Assembly (NCBI GenBank): GCA_016874005.1
Contig: VGVQ01000013.1
Location: 46,649-110,648 of the forward strand
DNA: 64,000 bases
DNA from: Gemmatimonadota bacterium
Lineage (GTDB): Bacteria; Gemmatimonadota; Gemmatimonadetes; Gemmatimonadales; GWC2-71-9
Reading direction: 5' to 3'
Within the stretch, counting starts at the first letter, position 1, and every line of letters begins with the position of its first letter. A program made the position numbers and the translations under genes. The notes below the pieces were generated by a model. That model was not told where the DNA came from. It did no database searches and saw only the letters and a list, made by a program, of their open reading frames with translations. Shown in pieces: positions 18,534-27,514 of the stretch.

Positions 18534-19850
18534 GTGGCGATGGTCCGATCGATCGCGGTGGCCGCGGTGCTGATGGCATCGGCCGTCGGCGTCGCGACGG
18601 GGCAGCAAGAAGACAACACCATCGACCGGATCGTCGCCGTGGTGGGCGGTAAGGCCATCGCCCTCTCGCAACTGCAGGAACGGGCTTACGCGGAACTCGG
18701 CAAGGAGCTGCCGAGCGACGTGAAGGAGCGCGACAAGATCCTCAAAGCGATTCTCGAGTCGGTGATCGACGAGGAGCTGGTCATTCAGGAAGCGCAACGC
18801 GACACCGCGATCAAGGTCACCGACGAAGAGGTCACCCAGTCGGTCGACGAGTTGTTCCGCAACGCCCGCAGTCGCTACAACTCGGAAGAGCAGTTCCGCA
18901 ACGACCTCGCCGGAGCGGGGTTCCAGACGCTGGAGGAGTGGCGAAGCTACTCCACCGATCAGCAACGAAGGCGGTTCTACGCCGACCGATTCTGGGAGCG
19001 GGTCCGAGGTCAGCAACTGCTCAAGTCGATCGCCCCAACGGACAAAGAGGTTCGCGAGTGCTTCGACCACAACTGCATGCGGCTCCAGGACCGGCCCGAG
19101 GCCCTGTCGTTTACCCAGATCGTCATCGCGCCGACCCCTCCGGATACCGCCAAGGCCAGGGCCAAGGCGCTGGCCGACTCGATTCTGGTCGAGTTGCGCA
19201 AGGGCGGTGATTTCGCGATCGCGGCCCGACGATTCTCGATGGATCCGGGCACCAGGGACCAGGGCGGGTCCCTCAACTGGATCCGCCGCGGCCAGGGATG
19301 GGATCCCAAATTCGAGGAGGCGGCGTTCTCCCTGCGGGTCGGCCAGATTTCCGACCCGGTGGAAACGTCGTTCGGGTTTCACTTGATCCAGGTCGAGCGC
19401 GCCCAGCCGGCCGAGCTTCAAGTCCGTCACATCTTGATCGTGCCGACGGTCGATTCCGGCAGTGCCGTGAAGGCCCGAGAAACCGCCGAGGCGGCCTATC
19501 TCGCCATCAAGAACGGGGCCGACTTCGACAGCGTCCAACGAGTCTGGCACGACAAGTCGGACGAGCGCGAAGCGAACCAGTTTCCGATCACCGCGTTGCC
19601 GCCGGCCTACGCCAACGCGGTGCGAGACGTGAAGGAAGGCGAACTCGCGCCGCTGTTTCAACTCGAGGCCGGCGATCCGCTGCGAGCCAAGCAAGTCATT
19701 CTCCGCGTGGTGGCGCGGATTCCGGCCGGGGCCCCTCGCTACGACGACGTGAAGGACCAGATCCGCAACCGGCTTGGCGACATTCTCGCCCGCCGCCGCT
19801 ACCTCGATAAAATGCGCCAAGCGAACTACGTCGAGGTCCGGGCGTTGTGA
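18534..19850 (+). CDS. SurA-like periplasmic chaperone/peptidyl-prolyl isomerase
   Basis: 438 residues from GTG 18534, which has a strong AAGGAGG (18522-18528) five bases upstream; ATG 18540 two codons later is the alternative. A signal peptide ends at VATGQQ. The SurA N-terminal domain (TIDRIVAVVGGKAIALSQLQER) is at about 25-160. Two parvulin domains follow: ALSFTQIVIAP...RFSMDPGTRDQGGSLNW...FGFHLIQV, and a more divergent one from LQVRHILIVPTVD. SurA escorts unfolded outer-membrane proteins through the periplasm. The stop overlaps the pdxA start (GTGA). In E. coli surA also lies before pdxA, so this order is conserved. Confidence 0.92.
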   Translation: MAMVRSIAVAAVLMASAVGVATGQQEDNTIDRIVAVVGGKAIALSQLQERAYAELGKELPSDVKERDKILKAILESVIDEELVIQEAQRDTAIKVTDEEVTQSVDELFRNARSRYNSEEQFRNDLAGAGFQTLEEWRSYSTDQQRRRFYADRFWERVRGQQLLKSIAPTDKEVRECFDHNCMRLQDRPEALSFTQIVIAPTPPDTAKARAKALADSILVELRKGGDFAIAARRFSMDPGTRDQGGSLNWIRRGQGWDPKFEEAAFSLRVGQISDPVETSFGFHLIQVERAQPAELQVRHILIVPTVDSGSAVKARETAEAAYLAIKNGADFDSVQRVWHDKSDEREANQFPITALPPAYANAVRDVKEGELAPLFQLEAGDPLRAKQVILRVVARIPAGAPRYDDVKDQIRNRLGDILARRRYLDKMRQANYVEVRAL

Positions 19851-20791
19851 CCAGCCGGATCCCCCGGATCGCGATCAGCCTGGGCGATCCGCGGGGCATT
19901 GGTCCCGAGATCGTCGCCAGAGCACTCGGCGACGGGATCGGAGCGCACTGCACCCTCGTCGGTTCCGCCGATCAGATCGAAGAGATTCCCGCCGACGCCC
20001 GGCTTTCCGTTGGGACCTGGAAGGCCGGGCTCGGTGCCCGGCCAGAGGACCGAGGCCGGGCGATCAGGGCGGGCCAGATTGCCGGCCACGCGGTAGAGCG
20101 GGCGGTCGCCTTGGCGCTGGCGGGAACGGTCGACGCCCTGGTGACCGCCCCGGTGGAGAAACACGCGCTCCATTTGGCCGGCTTTCGGTACCCGGGCCAC
20201 ACCGAATGGCTCGCCCATCTGGCCGGCGACGTCGATGTCGCCATGATGCTGGCGTCGGATCGGCTCCGGGTGGTGCTGGTCACGACCCACGTGGCGTTCC
20301 GAGACGTCCCGGCGCTGCTCACCGTGGATCGGGTGGTTCGAGCCGGCCGGACCACCGCCGCCGCGCTCCGCGGCTGGTTCGGGATCGCCGAGCCGAGGCT
20401 CGCGCTCTGCGCGGTCAACCCGCACGCCGGCGAACAGGGGTTGTTCGGCGACGAGGAGGGACGGATTCTCGAGCCGGCGGCGCGGACGCTTGGTGCCGCC
20501 GGGCCGTTCCCGGCGGATACCGTGTTCGTGCGGGCGATCAAGGGCGAGTTCGACGCGGTGCTGGCGCCCTACCACGACGTCGGGATGACCGCCATCAAGG
20601 TGGCCTCGTTCGGTCAGGGCGTGAACGTCACCTTGGGGCTTCCCTTTCCGAGAACCTCCCCCGACCACGGAACCGCCTTCGACATCGCGGGGACCGATCG
20701 GGCCGACGCCGGGAGCATGCGGGAAGCGATTCGTCTGGCCGTGGCGATGGCCGAGCGCCGACTGCAGGCCGAGCCTAACGTCAGGTGTTGA
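19847..20791 (+). CDS. pdxA: 4-hydroxythreonine-4-phosphate dehydrogenase PdxA
   Basis: 314 residues, normal for PdxA. The NAD-binding start GDPRGIGPEI, the metal-site YPGHTEWLAHL, NPHAGEQGLFGDEE, PYHDVGMTAIK and SPDHGTAFDIAGTD are all present in the expected order, so the metal-binding histidines are intact. It oxidises 4-phosphohydroxy-L-threonine in the DXP-dependent pyridoxal phosphate pathway. GTG start overlaps the surA-like stop. At its end it runs eleven bases into the convergent CorC-type gene. The last codons (GAG CCT AAC GTC) contain the recurring octamer on the opposite strand. Confidence 0.96.
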   Translation: MTSRIPRIAISLGDPRGIGPEIVARALGDGIGAHCTLVGSADQIEEIPADARLSVGTWKAGLGARPEDRGRAIRAGQIAGHAVERAVALALAGTVDALVTAPVEKHALHLAGFRYPGHTEWLAHLAGDVDVAMMLASDRLRVVLVTTHVAFRDVPALLTVDRVVRAGRTTAAALRGWFGIAEPRLALCAVNPHAGEQGLFGDEEGRILEPAARTLGAAGPFPADTVFVRAIKGEFDAVLAPYHDVGMTAIKVASFGQGVNVTLGLPFPRTSPDHGTAFDIAGTDRADAGSMREAIRLAVAMAERRLQAEPNVRC

Positions 20792-22094
20792 CCCGCTGGT
20801 CCACCAGGCGGACCGACTTGACTCTCCGGGCCTCCATCTCGACGATTTCGAACGCCATGCCGCCCGTCGTGATCCGATCGCCGATTTGGGGAAGCCGGCC
20901 GAGTTGACCGAACAAGAGCCCGCCGACGGTGGTGTAGTCGGTGTCGTCGAGCTTGGCATCGTGCTCGGCGTTGAATTGCGAAATCGGCGTCCCGCCGTCG
21001 ATCAGCGGGGTGGCGTCGGCGGCCGGCGGCTTCGGGGCGGTGTCGTACTCGTCGAAGATCGGCCCGACGATCTCCTCGAGCAGGTCTTCCATGGTGACGA
21101 GCCCCGCGGTGCCACCGTACTCGTCGAGCACGATCGCCATATGCACCTTCAGCCGCTTCATGTCGGTCAGGACGTCCTCGACCTCCCGAGTGCCTGGGAC
21201 CAGGAGCGGTTGTCGGGCGATGGAACCCACCGTGGCGGTGGGGGTGGTTCGGAGGGTCCGGAGGATGTCCTTGGCGTGCACCACGCCGACGATTTCGTCG
21301 AGCGAGTCGACGTGGACCGGATAGCGCGACCGCTGCGCCCCGGCGACGATGTCGGCGGCTTGCTCGACGGTGAGGCCCGCCTCGAGCGCGACGATCTCGG
21401 TCCGCGGCGTCATCACGTCGAGCGCGGTCTTCTCGGTGAATTCGAAGACGCCCTCGAGCATCCTGGCGTCCTGTTTGCCCAATTGGCCGCCCTCCTGGGA
21501 TTGTTCCACCAGCATCCGGATCTCCTCCGGGCTGTGGACCCGCTCGTGCTCGCCGATGGGTCGGACCTTGAACAGCCGGAGGAGTCCGTTGGCCGCGCCG
21601 TTCAGCACCTTGATCGGTCCAGTCATGATCCAGGCGAACCCGAGGAGCGGGAAGGCGACCCAGCGGGAGACGTCCTCCGGAAAGAGGAGGGCGAGCGCCT
21701 TGGGCATCAGCTCGCCCAAGACGATGTGGAGGATGGTGATGATGGCGAACGCCACGGCCACCGCGATCGAATGGACCGCCACCGGTTGGACTGCGTCGGG
21801 CAGAAAGCCGAACCCGCCCTCGATCAGGCCGGCCAGGGCCGGTTCGCCGATCCAGCCGAGCCCGATCGACGAGAGGGTGATCCCGAGCTGGGTGGCCGAG
21901 ATGGTCCGGTCGAGCGATTGAACGGCGTGTCGGGCCAGCGTAGCTTTGCGGTCGCCGCCGCGGGCCATTTCGTCGAGGCGGGTCTTTCGGGCCCCGACCA
22001 GAGCGAACTCCGCGGCGACGAAGAAGGCGTTGGCGAGCACCAGGACCACGACGCCGACCAATCCGGAGACGATCCCAACCTGTGAGGACTCCAT
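20781..22094 (-). CDS. CorC/HlyC-family membrane protein (CNNM + CBS + CorC_HlyC)
   Basis: 437 residues. The CNNM transmembrane domain occupies about 1-200 (VLVLANAFFVAAEFALVGARKTRLDE, with NLG-like IVLGELMPKALALLFPE). A tandem CBS pair (about 210-335: DVMTPRTEIVALE ... LDEYGGTAGLVTMEDLLEEIVGPI) follows, then the CorC_HlyC C-terminal domain ending near EIVEMEARRVKSVRL. These proteins are linked to magnesium/cobalt efflux and are often mis-named hemolysins. I start at ATG 22094 (MESSQVGIVSGL). It diverges from a cation diffusion facilitator with no spacer, so two metal-transport genes share their 5' ends. Confidence 0.93.
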   Translation of the reverse strand: MESSQVGIVSGLVGVVVLVLANAFFVAAEFALVGARKTRLDEMARGGDRKATLARHAVQSLDRTISATQLGITLSSIGLGWIGEPALAGLIEGGFGFLPDAVQPVAVHSIAVAVAFAIITILHIVLGELMPKALALLFPEDVSRWVAFPLLGFAWIMTGPIKVLNGAANGLLRLFKVRPIGEHERVHSPEEIRMLVEQSQEGGQLGKQDARMLEGVFEFTEKTALDVMTPRTEIVALEAGLTVEQAADIVAGAQRSRYPVHVDSLDEIVGVVHAKDILRTLRTTPTATVGSIARQPLLVPGTREVEDVLTDMKRLKVHMAIVLDEYGGTAGLVTMEDLLEEIVGPIFDEYDTAPKPPAADATPLIDGGTPISQFNAEHDAKLDDTDYTTVGGLLFGQLGRLPQIGDRITTGGMAFEIVEMEARRVKSVRLVDQRVNT

Positions 22095-22137
22095 AACCGG
22101 GAACGTTAGCGCCCCGAACCCCTCGGAGCGAGAGGTC

Positions 22138-23058
22138 ATCTCCAAGAAGCTGATCGCCGTCTTGATCTTGACGACGATCTTCATGGTGGTCGAGGCGGTG
22201 GCGGGATTGGTCAGCGGCGCCTTGGCGCTGCTCGCCGACGCCGGCCACATGCTGATCGACGTCGCCGCCCTGGCGCTGTCGGCCTTCACGGCCTGGCTGG
22301 CGAGGCGGCCGGCCTCCCCGTCGAGGACCTACGGATACCTCCGGCTCGAGATCCTCGCCGCCGTGGTGAACGGGGCCGCGCTGATCGGGATCGCCTCCGC
22401 CGTGATCGTCGAGGCGATCGACCGGCTGGATACCCCCCAGCCGATCCGGGTGGACATCTTCCTGGCGGCCGCGCTGGTCGGCCTGATCGTCAACGTGACC
22501 GGCCTGCGGATCCTCCACGGGGTGCGCCACGCCGGGCTCAACGTTCGGGGGGCGTATCTCCATGTCCTGGGCGATACGTTAGGCTCGGTCGGAGCCCTGC
22601 TGGCGGCCCTGACGGTTCAGTTCACCGGCTGGACGTACGCCGATCCGATCGTCTCGATCCTGCTGTCGCTGCTGATCTTCGTGGGGGCGTGGCGGCTCCT
22701 CAAGGAGAGCACCCACGTCTTGTTGGAGGCTGCCCCCCCGCACCTCCCCATGGACGAAGTCCGCCGCCGGCTCCTGGCCGTCGAGGGCGTTCGCGACGTG
22801 CACGACCTCCACGTCTGGACCGTGACCAGCGGCGTGGTGGCCATGAGCGGTCACGCGGTGGTGCCGGAACTGGCCCAGCATCCGGTCGCGCTCCGCCGAA
22901 TGCTCGATGAGCTTGGCCACCTCGGCATTCACCATTCGACGCTGCAGCTCGAGGTGGTCGACCACTGCGAAGGGCTCGACTGCCTGCGCCGGAACGTCGG
23001 CGCCGAGGGGCGTCACGGGCACGGCCACGCCGGTTTCCAACACGGTCATCGCCACTGA
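22138..23058 (+). CDS. Cation diffusion facilitator (CzcD/ZitB-like metal exporter)
   Basis: About 306 residues. Alignable CDF sequence begins at [21 protein letters not shown], and the metal-site [18 protein letters not shown] (His/Asp) and [20 protein letters not shown] (HxxxD) are intact. The C-terminal domain has [13 protein letters not shown], and the tail is His-rich ([16 protein letters not shown]). It exports Zn, Co, Cd or similar ions in exchange for protons. The start is unresolved: no ATG, GTG or TTG lies in frame between 22033 and 22161, just where the family N-terminus belongs. Candidates are TTG 22030 (inside the divergent gene), TTG 22162 or ATG 22183 (both cut helix 1), or a non-standard codon; 22138 (ATC) only marks the likely limit. 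Confidence 0.82.
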   Translation: MSKKLIAVLILTTIFMVVEAVAGLVSGALALLADAGHMLIDVAALALSAFTAWLARRPASPSRTYGYLRLEILAAVVNGAALIGIASAVIVEAIDRLDTPQPIRVDIFLAAALVGLIVNVTGLRILHGVRHAGLNVRGAYLHVLGDTLGSVGALLAALTVQFTGWTYADPIVSILLSLLIFVGAWRLLKESTHVLLEAAPPHLPMDEVRRRLLAVEGVRDVHDLHVWTVTSGVVAMSGHAVVPELAQHPVALRRMLDELGHLGIHHSTLQLEVVDHCEGLDCLRRNVGAEGRHGHGHAGFQHGHRH

Positions 23059-23163
23059 ACCGCCCCCAAATCGGGCCCGGCCAGGGAGGGGCCGCCGGCC
23101 CCTTGCCCCCCCCATCGCCCCCCGCCTATATATGCCCGGCCAATGGGGGGGTAGGACGTAGCA

Positions 23164-25014
23164 GTGCCGATTCGAAACATCGCCATCATCGCGCACGTCG
23201 ATCACGGGAAAACCACCCTGGTCGACAAGATGCTTCGACAGGCTGGTGCCTTTCGGGAGAACCAGCACGTCGAAGAGCGGGTGATGGATTCCAATCCGCT
23301 CGAACGGGAGCGCGGCATCACCATCTTGGCCAAGAACACCGCCGTCCGGTGGGACGATACCAAGATCAACATCGTCGACACCCCGGGCCACGCCGACTTC
23401 GGCGGCGAGGTCGAGCGGATTCTCCGAATGGTCGACGGGGTCCTGATTCTGGTCGACGCGGCCGAGGGGCCGATGCCGCAGACCCGGTTCGTGACCCGCA
23501 AGGCGCTCGGGCTCGGGCTCCGGCCGATCGTGGCCATCAACAAGATCGACCGGTCCGACGCCGAGCCGCTCCGGGTCCACGACGAAGTGCTCGGGTTGTT
23601 CATCGACCTGGAGGCCTCGCACGAGCAGCTCGATGCGCCGTTTCTGTATACCTCGAGCCGCGCCGGTACGGCCACGCCGGAGCTGGAGCGGCCTGGAACC
23701 GACCTCGAACCGCTGTTCGAGGCCATCCTCCGTCACGTCCCGGCGCCCTCGGGAGACCCGAGCGGCGCATTTCAGATGCTGATTTCGACCCTCGACTACT
23801 CGTCGTTCCTCGGCCGGCTCGGCATCGGGCGGATCGAGCGCGGCCGGGTCAAGGTCGGAGACCCGGTGGCGTTGTTGCCGCTCGGGGCTCCCGGCCTGGT
23901 GGGCGAGGAGAGCATCGAGCGGAGCCGGATCACCAAGCTCTACACCTTCGACGGCCTCACCAGGGTCGAGGTCGAGGAAGCCTCGGCCGGCGACATCGTG
24001 GTCGTCTCCGGGCTCGAGGGGATCGAGATCGGCAAGACGCTCACCGACCCCGCCGTTCCGGAACGGCTCGAGGGGATCGCCGTGGAAGAGCCGACGATTT
24101 CGGTGGACTTCTCGCTCAACACCTCGCCATTTTCCGGCCGGGAGGGGAAGTTCGTCACCAGCCGGCAGGTTCGGGATCGGCTCTTCCGGGAACTCGAGCG
24201 CAACGTGGCGCTCAAGATCGAGGAGACCGACTCGCCGGACACCCTGACCGTGAGCGGGCGGGGCGAACTCCACCTCGGCATTCTGATGGAGACCATGCGG
24301 CGCGAGGGCTACGAATTCCAGGTGTCGCGCCCGCGGGTCATCACCAAGGAAGGGCCCGACGGTGAGCGGTTGGAGCCGTACGAGGAGCTGATGGTCGACG
24401 TCCCCGAGGGGTACATGGGGGCGGTCATGGAGAAACTCGGCCCCCGCCGCGGCGAGTTGACCGAAATGCGCAATCCGGGGCAAGGGACGGTCCGGATGGT
24501 GTTCAGGATCCCGGCCCGCGGGTTGTTCGGATATCGGTCGGAGTTCCTGACCGATACCCGAGGCACCGGCACCCTCCACCACCGCTATCTCGACTACGGG
24601 ACCTGGGCTGGGCCCCTCGCGGGCCGAAAGCGGGGGGTGCTGGTGGCCGACCGCGAGGGGACCGCGGTGGCGTTCGCGCTGGGCAACCTGCAGGCGCGGG
24701 CCCAGATGTTCGTGGCGCCGGGGCAGGACGTCTACGAGGGCATGGTCGTTGGGGAGAATTCCCGGCCCGAGGACATGGACGTCAACGTCGCCAAGGAGAA
24801 GAAGCTCACCAACATGCGGACGACGGCCTCGGACGAAAACGTGATCCTGGAGCCGCCCAGGGAGATCACCCTGGAGTACGCGCTCGAGTACATCGAGGAC
24901 GACGAGTTGATCGAGGTGACGCCGGCGAACATTCGGTTGCGGAAGCGGGTGATGTCACAGACCGATCGCAAGCGCGCGGCCCGGGCGGCGGCTCGGGTGG
25001 CTGGCGCGTCCTAA
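23164..25014 (+). CDS. typA: Ribosome-associated GTPase TypA/BipA
   Basis: 616 residues. The GTPase domain opens with [44 protein letters not shown] and NKIDR follow. The BipA-specific C-terminal domain is visible through [47 protein letters not shown] and [21 protein letters not shown]. TypA is a translational GTPase that helps 50S assembly under cold or other stress. GTG start; a TATATA stretch lies 30 bases upstream. The small acidic gene follows 49 bases after the stop. Confidence 0.97.
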   Translation: MPIRNIAIIAHVDHGKTTLVDKMLRQAGAFRENQHVEERVMDSNPLERERGITILAKNTAVRWDDTKINIVDTPGHADFGGEVERILRMVDGVLILVDAAEGPMPQTRFVTRKALGLGLRPIVAINKIDRSDAEPLRVHDEVLGLFIDLEASHEQLDAPFLYTSSRAGTATPELERPGTDLEPLFEAILRHVPAPSGDPSGAFQMLISTLDYSSFLGRLGIGRIERGRVKVGDPVALLPLGAPGLVGEESIERSRITKLYTFDGLTRVEVEEASAGDIVVVSGLEGIEIGKTLTDPAVPERLEGIAVEEPTISVDFSLNTSPFSGREGKFVTSRQVRDRLFRELERNVALKIEETDSPDTLTVSGRGELHLGILMETMRREGYEFQVSRPRVITKEGPDGERLEPYEELMVDVPEGYMGAVMEKLGPRRGELTEMRNPGQGTVRMVFRIPARGLFGYRSEFLTDTRGTGTLHHRYLDYGTWAGPLAGRKRGVLVADREGTAVAFALGNLQARAQMFVAPGQDVYEGMVVGENSRPEDMDVNVAKEKKLTNMRTTASDENVILEPPREITLEYALEYIEDDELIEVTPANIRLRKRVMSQTDRKRAARAAARVAGAS

Positions 25015-25063
25015 GGGGGGGGCGCACGTGTTGACCCACACTTTGAGGAAGGTGGAAACTCCC

Positions 25064-25273
25064 ATGTCGGCCCTGGTGGCGTCCCACGAGGAAGTGGAAC
25101 TGCGTCGTCGATTCGACGAGGATGAAGAAGACGATGATGGTTTCAGCTTCGACGACGACGAAGACCTCGAGGATGACGACGAACTCGACGAGGAGGACGA
25201 AGGGTTTGGCGACGAGGATCTCGACGAGGATTTCGGTGGGGACGACTTGGATTTCAACGAGGAAGAGGAGTAA
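25064..25273 (+). CDS. Very acidic small protein (unknown function)
   Basis: 69 residues from ATG 25064, with AGGTGG eight bases before it; an in-frame GTG at 25028 would add twelve residues. After a short N-terminus (MSALVASHEEVELRRRFDED) almost every residue is Asp or Glu with occasional Phe and Gly. The composition differs sharply from all neighbours and the codons are normal GAC/GAG/GAA mixtures, so this is not an accident of GC content. I do not recognise a family. Acidic low-complexity proteins can bind ribosomes, RNA-binding proteins or cations. Position between typA and a tRNA hints at a translation link, but that is only context. Confidence 0.65.
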   Translation: MSALVASHEEVELRRRFDEDEEDDDGFSFDDDEDLEDDDELDEEDEGFGDEDLDEDFGGDDLDFNEEEE

Positions 25274-25285
25274 GGGGCAGCTCCC

Positions 25286-25312
25286 GGGAGTCGCTTGCGT
25301 GAGGCGGCTCCC
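25286..25312 (+). terminator. Hairpin after the acidic-protein gene
   Basis: Nine paired bases (25286-25294 with 25304-25312, one G-T wobble) around a nine-base loop, twelve bases after the stop. A flanking pair GGGGCAG (25274-25280) / CTGCCCC (25325-25331) could enclose it. A third hairpin, CCGGCA/TGCCGG, sits at 25338-25354 just before the tRNA. No T-run follows, so termination is possible but not certain. Confidence 0.45.
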
Positions 25313-25368
25313 CTGGCTAAGCTCCTGCCCCTGCTGGCCGGCAATGACTGCCGGGTCGCAAAGTGTTA

Positions 25369-25442
<74 letters not shown>

Positions 25443-25543
25443 CTCGTTGGTCCGCTGCCGAAGCGAGGCAGTTCGGTCATCTGGGTGGACGGTCAAAAAC
25501 GCCAACGGTGGACGCACGCTGGGTGAGAACCTCCCCGGCAGAC

Positions 25544-25580
25544 GAAACCGGCGGGCCCCGCGATGGGACCCGCCGGTTTC
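25544..25580. terminator. Strong bidirectional hairpin between tRNA-Ile and the susD-like gene
   Basis: A perfect 12-base inverted repeat: GAAACCGGCGGG (25544-25555) and CCCGCCGGTTTC (25569-25580), loop of 13 bases. Convergent genes flank it (tRNA rightwards, susD-like gene ending at 25599 leftwards). The arms end in TTTC on either strand, so it can serve as a terminator for both. Confidence 0.7.
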
Positions 25581-25598
25581 AGTGTCAGCAGCGGTAGA

Positions 25599-26939
25599 TC
25601 AGGGGTTACGGTCGATGCAGGCCCGGAAGTTCGGGTTCTGATTCTCCTGCGTCGGCACCGGGAAGTTCGTGTCGGTGCCGTAGTTCCCACCTTTCCGATA
25701 GGCCCCGTTCGGGAACACCGCGGTCGCGGCGCGTCCGTACTGCCGGACCAACCGCCGGAGGTCGGACAGCCGGACCCCGGTGCCGTAGAGCCAGAAGGCT
25801 CGTTCGGCGAAATGCAGGGTGAGCCGGCTGGCGGCGTCGCCCGGATCGGTGAGGGGCGCAAGCCCCGCCACCGTAGCCCTGAGGGTGTTGTGCTTGGCGA
25901 GCCAGGTGGTGGCGTCCCCGGTCTGCAGGGCGGCCTCCGCCTCGTTGAGCCGGGCCTCCTCGCCTTTCGCGAACGCCTGGGCCGCATCGCGGGCCCCCGA
26001 TCCGAGCCAGTTGCACTGGGGCGAGGTGTTGTCGAAACCGACCCCGGTGAAGGTCCACGGAAGGCGAGGATCAGCGTTGGCGGCCACGGTGCCATTGCCG
26101 GCGCCCCGGAAGGGGAGCCCATTGCCGCCATCCTGGTGCGCCATCGACCACCGCTTGCTCAGGTGGTTGAAAACGAACACCCCGTTTTCGTTCGGGCCCG
26201 CCGCGATCGAATGCTCGCTCACGGCCCGGAAGTTGGTCGGTACCGCCGCGGCGATGCTGACGGCTGCGGCGAACTGGGTCGGGCCTTGGAGCATCAGCGC
26301 CCGGGCCTTGAGGAGCCGGGCGGTATTGTGGTTGACGTTGTTGGTGCCAGCCGCGCCGGCCAGGGCCTTGTCGAACTGCGCCGTGGCGAGCGCGATGATC
26401 TGCGCCGTGGTCTGCGGGGTGCCTGGCTCGACCGCGCCGTTCACCAGTTCGCTGAACGGTACCCCGTTGCAGTAGTTCATCGCGGCGTACAGGTACACCG
26501 CGCCGATCCGGTTGTACATGACTCCCAGCCGGGGATCGGCGGCGTCGGTGGCGCCGCTGTTTTGCAGGGCGGCGACCGCGCGGCCGGCTTCGAGTCGAGC
26601 GTTCTGGAGGACGCGGAAGACGCCCGCCAGGGTGCCGTTGTCGAGCGCGGCGGCTCGCATGTCGTAATCGACTCGGGTGCTGAAGGTGCCGGAGTGGTAG
26701 AACTCGTCCGACATCATCCCGGAAATCAGGATTTGCCCTTCGGTTCCACCGTTGTCGCCGTCGATGGCGATGCCGAAGTCGCGAAGCGCGCCGGCGTAGA
26801 GCGCCGCGGCACCGGCCGCGGTGTTGATCTGGTCGGGTGGAATGACATCTCGTTCTTCCACCCGAACGATTTCGTCGAGACAGCCCGCGGTGAGGGCGAG
26901 GCCCATCAACGCGCTGGCTGGTAGCCATGACCGAATCAT
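25599..26939 (-). CDS. SusD/RagB-family outer-membrane lipoprotein (orphan)
   Basis: 446 residues from ATG 26939. Lipobox LTAGC places Cys21 as the lipidated residue. The helical TPR-like body of SusD proteins is visible (LYAGALRDFGIAI, ARLLKARALML, ARLNEAEAALQTGD), and the C-terminal FWLYGTGVRLSDLRRLVRQYGR with NFPVPTQENQNPN is typical of the RagB/SusD family. It should cap a SusC TonB-dependent channel and bind the ligand outside the cell. However, only the last part of a susC lies upstream (26971-27300), so the pair is broken and this gene may be silent or work with another SusC. Confidence 0.88.
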   Translation of the reverse strand: MIRSWLPASALMGLALTAGCLDEIVRVEERDVIPPDQINTAAGAAALYAGALRDFGIAIDGDNGGTEGQILISGMMSDEFYHSGTFSTRVDYDMRAAALDNGTLAGVFRVLQNARLEAGRAVAALQNSGATDAADPRLGVMYNRIGAVYLYAAMNYCNGVPFSELVNGAVEPGTPQTTAQIIALATAQFDKALAGAAGTNNVNHNTARLLKARALMLQGPTQFAAAVSIAAAVPTNFRAVSEHSIAAGPNENGVFVFNHLSKRWSMAHQDGGNGLPFRGAGNGTVAANADPRLPWTFTGVGFDNTSPQCNWLGSGARDAAQAFAKGEEARLNEAEAALQTGDATTWLAKHNTLRATVAGLAPLTDPGDAASRLTLHFAERAFWLYGTGVRLSDLRRLVRQYGRAATAVFPNGAYRKGGNYGTDTNFPVPTQENQNPNFRACIDRNP

Positions 26940-26970
26940 CGAGGGGCTCCGATGGTCGCGAGTAGTGTGA

Positions 26971-27300
26971 TTAGAAGCCAAGGTTCACCCGGATGTTGTA
27001 GGAACGAAGCGGAGGCAGGCTCAAGAAGTCGCGCTGGGCAAAGAGCGCTTCGCCCTGGCCGTTGACCTCCGGATCGATGCCGGTGTACTTGGTCGAGGTC
27101 AGCAGGTTCCGGCCGCTCAACGTGATGCTGAGCCGGTCGGCGCTGAAGGTTCGGGCCAGTGATCTCGGCGCGTTGTAGGTGATCGACAGTTCCCGCCACT
27201 TGATGTACTCGGCGTCCTCCATGTAACCGAAGCGGGAATTTCGCGCGCCGAGGAAGCGGAGCGCCGTCACCCGGGCCTTCTCTTCTTCCGGGGCGTCGAC
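26971..27300 (-). pseudogene. 3' remnant of a SusC/RagA TonB-dependent receptor
   Basis: About 110 codons ending in RSYNIRVNLGF, followed by stop 26971. FGYMEDAEYIKWRELSITYNAP, SITLSGRNLLTSTKYTGIDPEVNG and FLSLPPLRSYNIRVNLGF are the diagnostic last strands of SusC-type beta-barrels; compare WRELSLSYQLP-type sequence in the intact SusC at 54755. The plug and most of the barrel (about 900 residues) are absent. Upstream of about 27300 the frame stays open but the sequence no longer looks like SusC, and recQ begins 215 bases further on. A deletion has removed the 5' part. The remaining spacing to the susD start (31 bases) is that of a normal susCD operon. Confidence 0.8.
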
Positions 27301-27328
27301 GTGTCGTTCCGACACGTTGGCGTGTCGG
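27300..27328. repeat. CGTGTCG inverted/direct repeats at the susC break point
   Basis: CGTGTCG (27300-27306), TTC, CGACACG (27310-27316) form a perfect seven-base hairpin, and CGTGTCG recurs at 27321-27327. They lie exactly where recognisable SusC sequence stops. They may mark the deletion junction or be a leftover regulatory site. The 186 bases between them and recQ contain no gene I can support. Confidence 0.5.
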
Positions 27329-27514
27329 TTAGCCGAGGCCTGGCTAGCCCGGCCCGGCGCGCTCGAGTGGCAGCCGCGCCTGGTGTTCGCTGACCAAAGA
27401 GAAACTCGCCGCCCACCTGGGACTGCCGCGCCTTTCTGGTACGCCAGGCTGCGAATTTGGTTGGCCCGCCGCCTCGTCAGCGGGCTATCTTGCCGTCGAA
27501 ACCCGGGCATCGAC

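Noticed and set aside
27317..27514. N-terminal extension of RecQ upstream of TTG 27515
   Set aside because: The 66 residues are Arg/Pro-rich without RecQ similarity and overlap the susC break region.
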